Assembly: GCA_964533785.1 (NCBI GenBank)
Contig: CAZHNG010000032.1
Span: 1 to 29,150, forward strand
Source: JANQRV01 sp964533785
GTDB lineage: Bacteria > Bacteroidota > Bacteroidia > Chitinophagales > Saprospiraceae
Direction: 5' to 3'
Length of the DNA: 29,150 nucleotides
Under the pieces are notes generated by a model. The model made no database searches, was not told the DNA's origin, and was given only the letters and a program-made list of their open reading frames with translations. A program made the translations under genes and the position numbers. This document shows, piece by piece, positions 24,192-29,150 of this stretch (the stretch's first letter is position 1; each line of letters starts with the position of its first letter).

Positions 24192-25127
24192 TTAACTCAG
24201 ACAACCTTTCAATGCTTCCAGCACTGAACCTTGTAATAACTTGACTTTGTATGCCGTCATCGGTAACGGATTAGCCCCCTCAACCGCCTTGCTTGCTGCT
24301 TGCTTAAAGGTGCCAGGATTAGCGGGCTGGCCGGTCAATGTACCGGCAACAGATGGTAATTCGAAGGGAATATTCGCCACTCCCCCCACGGCTATTTTTG
24401 CGAAGGTTACCAAACCTCCGTCAATTTTCAACCGGGCCACAACTTCTACAAGCGGCCACTCTGCTTCAAACCGACTAATGGCCCTAAAATATACTGACTT
24501 TTCTTCTGATAAGGGCGGAGGCATATGTATACTGGTTAGAAGTTCATCAGAAGCAAGCAAATGATCCCGGGAAGGGTCGCTGCCGTCTCCGTAAATATCG
24601 GCAATTGAACGAAGACCTTTATTTGCTATTTCTACTTCCGCACCGTAGGCTAATAAAGCCATACCAATAGTAGAAGGATGAGGGAAAACACAGGGGCCCA
24701 GATCAAAACAGACGCCGAATTGATGATTTCCTTCCCTTGCCGGACAATGATCCCCCCCTTTTTTATAGCAATGGAAAGCTGGATTTCGATAATACCAGCA
24801 ACGTGTACTTTGTAACAACGATCCGCCAACTGTGGCCACGGAACGAATTTGTGGTGTTGCCAAACCACCGGCCGCCTGGGCCAAAGCCGGATAATGGTGC
24901 ATGATATTTGGTTCTTTAGACAGTGCATCGATTTTGACGAGTGCACCTATGGTTGCTGCGCCATTTTCTTTCCAATCGATACCCTTAAGTTCTTCTAATC
25001 CGTTAATATCAGTAATTTGATCTGGCCTGATCCCCAGGCGGATCCTGGCAGAAAGATCAGTAGCTCCGGCTCGAAATTCCCCACCATTGAGTGTTCCTTC
25101 TTCCAAGTTGGTTGCAATTTTTAGCAT
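24192..25127 (-). CDS. FAD-binding subunit of a molybdenum hydroxylase (YagS/PaoB-like)
   Basis: Middle subunit that passes electrons from the molybdenum centre, via iron-sulfur clusters, to FAD. The 311 residues have the FAD-binding pattern FRAGATDLSARIRLG near the N terminus and ATPQIRSVATVGGSLLQSTR (about 90-109). Cysteines at C110, C120, C128 and C140 follow. Their place resembles the extra [4Fe-4S] site of E. coli PaoB and of 4-hydroxybenzoyl-CoA reductase; the cluster is inferred, not shown. It is the second gene of a two-gene operon and starts 99 bases after the large subunit. No terminator is seen after it, so it may read into the ribosomal operon. The substrate (aldehyde, purine or other) cannot be told. 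Confidence 0.88.
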   Translation of the reverse strand: MLKIATNLEEGTLNGGEFRAGATDLSARIRLGIRPDQITDINGLEELKGIDWKENGAATIGALVKIDALSKEPNIMHHYPALAQAAGGLATPQIRSVATVGGSLLQSTRCWYYRNPAFHCYKKGGDHCPAREGNHQFGVCFDLGPCVFPHPSTIGMALLAYGAEVEIANKGLRSIADIYGDGSDPSRDHLLASDELLTSIHMPPPLSEEKSVYFRAISRFEAEWPLVEVVARLKIDGGLVTFAKIAVGGVANIPFELPSVAGTLTGQPANPGTFKQAASKAVEGANPLPMTAYKVKLLQGSVLEALKGCLS

Positions 25128-25226
25128 AAGTTTAGTTAACTTTTTTAATCAACTCAGGGCAACTTCTGCGGGATACCCTAGTCGTACCTAAATTTTGAAT
25201 CATTGATTACTAAACAGGTGCAGACT

Positions 25227-27899
25227 TCATCTCATGACTATTCTGTCTGGTCGAATAGGCAATACTTTGGGCTGCCATCCGGTAGCATTGAATACCGCAT
25301 TACCGATACTGGCAGCTACGGGTATCGTTGAGATCTCTCCTAAACCGACCACTCCTCCTTTAACCTGGTCAAAGCCTTCTTCCAGGAAATATATTTCAAT
25401 TTCGGGGATATCTCCCATTCCCGGGATCTTATAATCTTCCAATCCTAGCGATAAGATGTTACCGGTATTCAGATCAACCTGTCGTTCTTCATACAAAGCA
25501 TAACCTATTCCTTGAATTACCCCTCCGTAGCATTGGCTAAGGGCAGTCTTTGGTGCAACGATCTTTCCTACGGCGAGTCCTCCCCATACCCTATTCACTT
25601 TTGTTTTTCCCAGTAAGGTATCCACTTCTACCTCCGCCACATAGACACTGCCGGAGAATCCACTTCCAAAAGAGACATCATCCGCCCCAATTGGAATCAA
25701 AGACAACCAATCAATACCTTTAGCATCCGTCCCTCTTTTTTCAATGACCGATATAGTTGCTACCGATCGAAATATTTCCCGCCAGTTGAGCAGCCCTCCG
25801 TCATGCTGCACCCCATTTCCATTTATCGCTGGATTGATCACCCCGAATTGTTCCTTCACGGCTTGCAAAAGCTGCGCTTTGACTTTTTGAGCGGCAGTTC
25901 TGGTAGGAGAATAAAGGGAATTGGTCGTTCTGCTTCCGCCGGACATCGGCCCTTGTACCGCTTTCGAATGCCCTATGAAAACCGTTACATGCTGAGGTTG
26001 TATCTCCATGACTTCGGCCACGATGGATGCCAGCATTTGATTGGTACCATTACCCATATCCTGCGTAGCGGTCATCACGGAAAAACCTTTTGCCGAGGCA
26101 GTTACCTTGACTTCTGTTTTAGGATGGTAAAAATTAAACCAATTTCCAGCAGCGAGTCCGACCCCTCTTTTATACCGTCCTTTTTCGCTTCCCGTCTTTG
26201 GCCTTTGCTGCCATAACTCGGTTTTCGCGGCCTGATCGTATAGTTTTTTCCGTAAAGTATGATTATCCCATTTTTTCCTTAAAGTTATGGGATCCTCTTC
26301 TAATTTTTCGGCCATTGCATCGACGGCTTGTTCTAATGCCCAACAGGTGAGAGGCCCGCTTGGCCCTCTGAATGGTTTACCCGGCGGGAAGTTGGTCACG
26401 ACGTCAAAATCCACTAATTCTTTAGCTGCTCCCGGATAGATCAATCGCATTAAGGAAGCTACCATAGCGTTGATCCCTACGCCGGAATTGGTATAAGCTT
26501 TTGCGGAAAGTGCCTTTAGATCGCGGTTGTTATCGGCCACCATTGCCAAATCGATGTGTGCCTCGGGGCGCGAACCACCAACGGTCATTTCTTCGGCGCG
26601 ATTGAGTACCATCTTGACCGGCAATTCAGTCATCCTCGCCAATCTAATAGCTGCAACGGCTTCAGCGGTCAAGCCCAATTTTGCTCCGAATCCTCCCCCG
26701 ACAAATTTACACAACACCTGAACGTCTTCCGGCTTGAGGTCAAACTGACTTGCAATTTCGCGGGACATTAAATCGCAGGCCTGGGTAGAAAGAAAAACGG
26801 TCAGCTTTTTTTCTCCTTCCCACTTCGCTAAACAGGCATGTGGTTCCAAAGCCGTATGTATTTCCGTCTGTGTTTTCCAGGTTCCTTCAACGAGGTGAAG
26901 ATTTTCCTTTTTTCTAGCTTTTTTGATACGGCGTCTGGCTTTACCGGGAGCTTTAGAAATTATGTTCATCAATGGCTGACGAACATTACCTTTCCATCTG
27001 CCGGGAGGTATTATCCCTTCAGCGGCATTCGGTGCTTTTTTACGATCTTTGGTTTCAGTATATACTAAAGGATTTTTAGCAGCCCGTGCCGACTCTATAT
27101 CGGTGATCACGGGCAGTTCTTCATATTCTACGCGAATAGAATCCACGATCATTTGAGCACTAAGTCGATCCGTAGCAGCGATGGCTAGAATCTCCTGGCC
27201 AATGTATCGCACCATATCGCCCTCTTTTAGAAAAGGAACGATACCCTGCAATTCTATCATTTCAACAACCGCAGAAGTATCAATTTTTTTAATTCTGGCA
27301 TGCGCCTTCTGGGAGCGTAAAAACTTACCGATCAATTGATCGGACATAAAAACGTCAGTGGTGTATTTTGCTTCTCCGGTGACCTTCTCGATAGCATCCA
27401 GGCGAGCAGGAACAATTTCTTTTAAGTCATCAAATTCTCCTGCACAAGCTCTGGCTACTGCCTCGAATATACCTAGGTGCGCACCACAACGGCAAAGATT
27501 GCCACTCAAAGCATCAGCGATCTCTTTTTTACCAGGTTTAGTCTTACCTCTTTCATTCCGCCAGCGATTAAAGAAGCCTATCGCGGCATTAATAAACCCC
27601 GGCGTGCAGTAACCACATTGCAGACCATCGCACACCATAAAGGCTTTCTGAACAGGATGTAAATTATCCCGGTGATGCACCTCGATGGTTTCTACTTTTT
27701 TGCCTTCGAGATGATCCGCGGGTAACAAGCAGCTCAAAGTTGGAACGCTATCTACCAAAATGGTACAGGCACCACATACCCCTTGACCACAACTAATTTT
27801 GGTTCCAGTAATTCTCAATCGTTCGCGGATGACTTCAACGGCGGTTTCGTCGGGACGAGTTTCCGTTTCTATTTCCTTTCCATTGATTATGCACTTCAT
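25227..27899 (-). CDS. Fused [2Fe-2S] and molybdopterin subunit of a xanthine dehydrogenase-family enzyme
   Basis: Hydroxylates an aldehyde or N-heterocycle at a molybdenum cofactor. The start is set at MKCIINGKE (27899, 890 residues); the longer frame from 27989 adds 30 residues unlike the family. Residues 1-160 hold two [2Fe-2S] sites, C37-C42-C45-C57 and C95-C98-C136-C138 (CGYCTPG, CRCG). From about 185 the a/b hammerhead domain begins (AIEKVTGEAKYTTDV), then the molybdenum-binding domains with HTALEPHACLA, GGGFGAKLG, and GLGEISTIPVAA near the C terminus, whose Glu fits the catalytic one. In E. coli PaoABC these two parts are separate proteins. No XdhC-type maturation factor is nearby. The exact substrate is unknown. 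Confidence 0.9.
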   Translation of the reverse strand: MKCIINGKEIETETRPDETAVEVIRERLRITGTKISCGQGVCGACTILVDSVPTLSCLLPADHLEGKKVETIEVHHRDNLHPVQKAFMVCDGLQCGYCTPGFINAAIGFFNRWRNERGKTKPGKKEIADALSGNLCRCGAHLGIFEAVARACAGEFDDLKEIVPARLDAIEKVTGEAKYTTDVFMSDQLIGKFLRSQKAHARIKKIDTSAVVEMIELQGIVPFLKEGDMVRYIGQEILAIAATDRLSAQMIVDSIRVEYEELPVITDIESARAAKNPLVYTETKDRKKAPNAAEGIIPPGRWKGNVRQPLMNIISKAPGKARRRIKKARKKENLHLVEGTWKTQTEIHTALEPHACLAKWEGEKKLTVFLSTQACDLMSREIASQFDLKPEDVQVLCKFVGGGFGAKLGLTAEAVAAIRLARMTELPVKMVLNRAEEMTVGGSRPEAHIDLAMVADNNRDLKALSAKAYTNSGVGINAMVASLMRLIYPGAAKELVDFDVVTNFPPGKPFRGPSGPLTCWALEQAVDAMAEKLEEDPITLRKKWDNHTLRKKLYDQAAKTELWQQRPKTGSEKGRYKRGVGLAAGNWFNFYHPKTEVKVTASAKGFSVMTATQDMGNGTNQMLASIVAEVMEIQPQHVTVFIGHSKAVQGPMSGGSRTTNSLYSPTRTAAQKVKAQLLQAVKEQFGVINPAINGNGVQHDGGLLNWREIFRSVATISVIEKRGTDAKGIDWLSLIPIGADDVSFGSGFSGSVYVAEVEVDTLLGKTKVNRVWGGLAVGKIVAPKTALSQCYGGVIQGIGYALYEERQVDLNTGNILSLGLEDYKIPGMGDIPEIEIYFLEEGFDQVKGGVVGLGEISTIPVAASIGNAVFNATGWQPKVLPIRPDRIVMR

Positions 27900-27919
27900 A
27901 GGTAAGTTTATATTGAGGT

Positions 27920-27951
27920 GAAAATTAAGTAAATACCGGAGAATCCCCAAA
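27920..27951 (-). promoter_or_regulatory. Candidate promoter of the molybdenum hydroxylase operon
   Basis: On the minus strand TTTG (27951-27948), a 20-base spacer and TAATTTTC (27927-27920) match the Bacteroidota form except for the last base. The transcription start would fall about 15-20 bases before the chosen ATG. This also supports the shorter start. Confidence 0.4.
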
Positions 27952-28066
27952 TTGGATTTCAGGCAAAAAAACATGGAATAAACGCTCAATTTGCCGCATG
28001 ATTTAGAAAATTGACCGAATCAAATATTAATAATAAATTCGAAGCTCTATACAAATTGGACTTTTG

Positions 28067-28082
28067 ACCTAAAACTTTAGGT
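28067..28082. promoter_or_regulatory. Inverted repeat upstream of the molybdenum hydroxylase operon
   Basis: ACCTAAA-AC-TTTAGGT has 7-bp perfect arms. It lies about 170 bases before the large-subunit ATG and about 115 bases upstream of the candidate promoter. An operator is possible but distant. Confidence 0.3.
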
Positions 28083-28097
28083 GTTTGATAATCAAAT

Positions 28098-28118
28098 AAA
28101 AAAGCCACTTCAGAGTGG
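28098..28118 (-). terminator. Short terminator without an obvious gene before it
   Basis: On the minus strand CCACT-CTGA-AGTGG is followed by C and six T. The 5-bp stem is short. No minus-strand gene lies between it and the plus-strand acetyltransferase, so what it ends is unclear. It could shield the molybdenum hydroxylase operon from upstream transcription. Confidence 0.5.
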
Positions 28119-28284
28119 TCGCAGCAATTTCTCATGTAGATCTTACACGTAAAAAAATCGCCACAAAGCCGATAGCTATCGGCTTAAAACACAAAATTGC
28201 ACTAATCTTTTTTATGAGGATTTTGAGCTTTTGTATTGTGGTGCAACCCACGTACGTTTCACATAAGAAATTACTGGAGTGGTC
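28113..28284. mobile_element. MITE-like unit with inverted ends and 8-bp flanking direct repeats
   Basis: GAGTGGTC occurs at 28113-28120 and again at 28277-28284. Just inside are inverted ends: CAGCAATTTCTCATGTAGA (28122-28140) and, read in reverse complement from 28276, CAGTAATTTCTTATGTGAA, identical at 15 of 19 positions. The unit is about 155 bases, too short for a transposase, and holds no believable ORF. It could be a miniature transposable element with its target duplication. The alternative is a chance pairing, since the left repeat also forms part of a hairpin. Confidence 0.45.
28166..28185. repeat. 20-bp perfect palindrome
   Basis: AAGCCGATAG joined directly to its reverse complement CTATCGGCTT. 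It lies inside the MITE-like unit, 44 bases from its left end. It could form a cruciform or bind a dimeric protein. No second complete copy was seen in the window. Confidence 0.7.
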
Positions 28285-28330
28285 ACCTTACTTGATTTTA
28301 CCTGCTGATTATCATAGAGTTGTTATTTTT

Positions 28331-28361
28331 ACATCTAACATCTAGCGTCTAACATCTAGCG
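28331..28361 (+). repeat. Degenerate heptamer array C
   Basis: ACA followed by TCTAACA-TCTAGCG-TCTAACA-TCTAGCG. The 14-base pair of heptamers is repeated exactly. It ends 20 bases before the acetyltransferase ATG. No good plus-strand promoter could be recognised in this region. Confidence 0.85.
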
Positions 28362-28381
28362 AAAGCTAAATACAAGATTGA

Positions 28382-28981
28382 ATGAAAAAGTTATTCGAAC
28401 TCCTTAACCAATATTTCAACCCGGAAAGACCACCGGTTGTCCTTTTTGAGACTGATCGTCTTATTGTTCGGATGTATAAAAAGGAGGATGTTGATGATCT
28501 ATTAGAATTTGCGTCGATGCCCGCAACAACCCAATACGATTTTCATTCTCCTTATAAAAGGAAAGATGCGGAGAACGAAATACAACTAAACCTTCAAAAA
28601 GAGCCCAACCTGGTCAACAATCACAACACCTACGCTATCGAACTTAAAGGGGTTGGCAAAATGATCGGTACTATTTCCTGTAGTATAGAAGAAAAGAACA
28701 TATTGAAAAAGCAGGCACGTATAGGTTATACTATCCATCCAAACTATCAACAGCAGGGATATGCTTATGAAACATGCCGGGCTTTTCTGGATCATCTTTT
28801 CCAACAAGATATCCACAGGGTCAGCGCCGGGTGTTTTACGGAGAATGTAGCTTCCTGGCGATTATTGGAAAAACTAGGAATGCGGAGAGAAGCACACCAC
28901 CGAAAGGTCTATTTTGTCAAAGGGCGGTACTGGGACAATTTTGAATATGCCATCCTTGAGGAAGAATGGGAGGAGGTTTAA
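28382..28981 (+). CDS. GNAT family N-acetyltransferase, RimJ/RimL type
   Basis: Transfers an acetyl group from acetyl-CoA to an amine, probably a protein N terminus or a small molecule. The 199 residues begin with about 20 extra residues, then the RimJ/RimL start ETDRLIVRMYKKEDVDDLLE. The acetyl-CoA loop is IHPNYQQQGYAYETCRAFLD (Q-x-x-G-Y-A form). The late motif, ENVASWRLLEKLGMRREAHH, is followed by YWDNFEYAILEEEW. It stands alone on the plus strand, with heptamer arrays on both sides. The substrate is not predictable; antibiotic or ribosomal protein acetylation are both known in the family. Confidence 0.9.
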   Translation: MKKLFELLNQYFNPERPPVVLFETDRLIVRMYKKEDVDDLLEFASMPATTQYDFHSPYKRKDAENEIQLNLQKEPNLVNNHNTYAIELKGVGKMIGTISCSIEEKNILKKQARIGYTIHPNYQQQGYAYETCRAFLDHLFQQDIHRVSAGCFTENVASWRLLEKLGMRREAHHRKVYFVKGRYWDNFEYAILEEEWEEV

Positions 28982-29000
28982 AGGCTTCCGACTGAATTAA

Positions 29001-29033
29001 GATGCCAGATTTGAGATGCCAGACACCAGATTT
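29001..29033 (-). repeat. Degenerate heptamer array D
   Basis: Read on the minus strand: AAA, then TCTGGTG-TCTGGCA-TCTCAAA-TCTGGCA-TC, four units with a 7-bp period. It lies 19 bases past the acetyltransferase stop and faces array C. Confidence 0.8.
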
Positions 29034-29150
29034 AACCTGCCTGGCCAGCTTATCATAGGCGTCCACTTAGGGACCGCCGCGTAGGCATTGGTAGGAATTA
29101 AAAATTAACATAAGTGTAGTCGATTCATTATCAATTTAAAAATAGTCTCT
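29034..29150. other. GC-rich patch and AT-rich end without a gene
   Basis: The first part is GC-rich and contains GGCGTCC (29058-29064) and GGACCGCC (29071-29078), which pair with a one-base bulge around six bases. It may be a repeat or an incomplete terminator. The remaining bases to 29150 are AT-rich, and I see nothing further in them. Confidence 0.35.

Noticed and set aside
24082..24204. An N-terminal extension of 41 residues on S12
   Set aside because: The family start MPTINQL is at 24081, and the extra part would cover the promoter and the end of the upstream gene.
27900..27989. A 30-residue N-terminal extension of the fused molybdenum hydroxylase
   Set aside because: The plant-type ferredoxin domain begins at MKCIING. 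The added residues do not form a Tat signal, and the candidate promoter lies within this part.
28115..28345. A 76-codon plus-strand reading frame before the acetyltransferase gene
   Set aside because: It crosses the palindrome, the inverted ends and the heptamer array, resembles no family I know, and ends just before the next gene. It is most likely chance.

Overview
The window is a chromosomal segment from a member of the Bacteroidota. The gene order is typical of that phylum: fusA is followed directly by rpsJ with no tuf, and secY by map with no adk. Upstream sites also fit the Bacteroidota promoter form (TTTG about 20 bases before TAnnTTTG). No rRNA, tRNA or CRISPR array is present. The genus cannot be fixed from the sequence alone.

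Layout. (1) Bases 1-4180, plus strand: the end of an RND efflux permease gene cut by the window edge, then a TolC-type outer membrane channel starting in an ATGA overlap. A short relic resembling signal peptidase I follows, then a bidirectional terminator facing rplQ. (2) Bases 4463-24081, minus strand: the fused str, S10, spc and alpha ribosomal operons. In transcription order these are rpsL-rpsG-fusA-rpsJ-rplC-rplD-rplW-rplB-rpsS-rplV-rpsC-rplP-rpmC-rpsQ-rplN-rplX-rplE-rpsN-rpsH-rplF-rplR-rpsE-rpmD-rplO-secY-map-infA-rpmJ-rpsM-rpsK-rpsD-rpoA-rplQ. (3) Bases 24192-27899, minus strand: a two-gene molybdenum hydroxylase operon, with a fused [2Fe-2S]/molybdopterin subunit and a YagS/PaoB-like FAD subunit that carries extra cysteines. 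(4) Bases 27900-29150: a repeat-rich region with a GNAT acetyltransferase gene.

The ribosomal run makes ribosomal proteins, EF-G, IF-1, SecY, methionine aminopeptidase and the RNA polymerase alpha subunit. It is broken by a few regulatory-looking gaps. There is a strong promoter with a palindrome at the expected start of transcription before rpsL, and a 13-bp inverted repeat between fusA and rpsJ. A 225-base gap with a hairpin separates rpsJ from rplC. A promoter lies between map and infA, and a 15-bp terminator-like hairpin lies right after rpsD. The last gap, between rpoA and rplQ, has been invaded by degenerate 7-bp periodic repeats.

The ribosomal genes are ordinary in content. The less expected signals are in the gaps: one family of degenerate heptamer arrays (consensus TCTRRCR) at four places, including both sides of the acetyltransferase gene; a roughly 155-base MITE-like unit with imperfect inverted ends and 8-bp flanking direct repeats; and the lepB-like relic behind the tolC gene. 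No clearly new multi-gene system was found.
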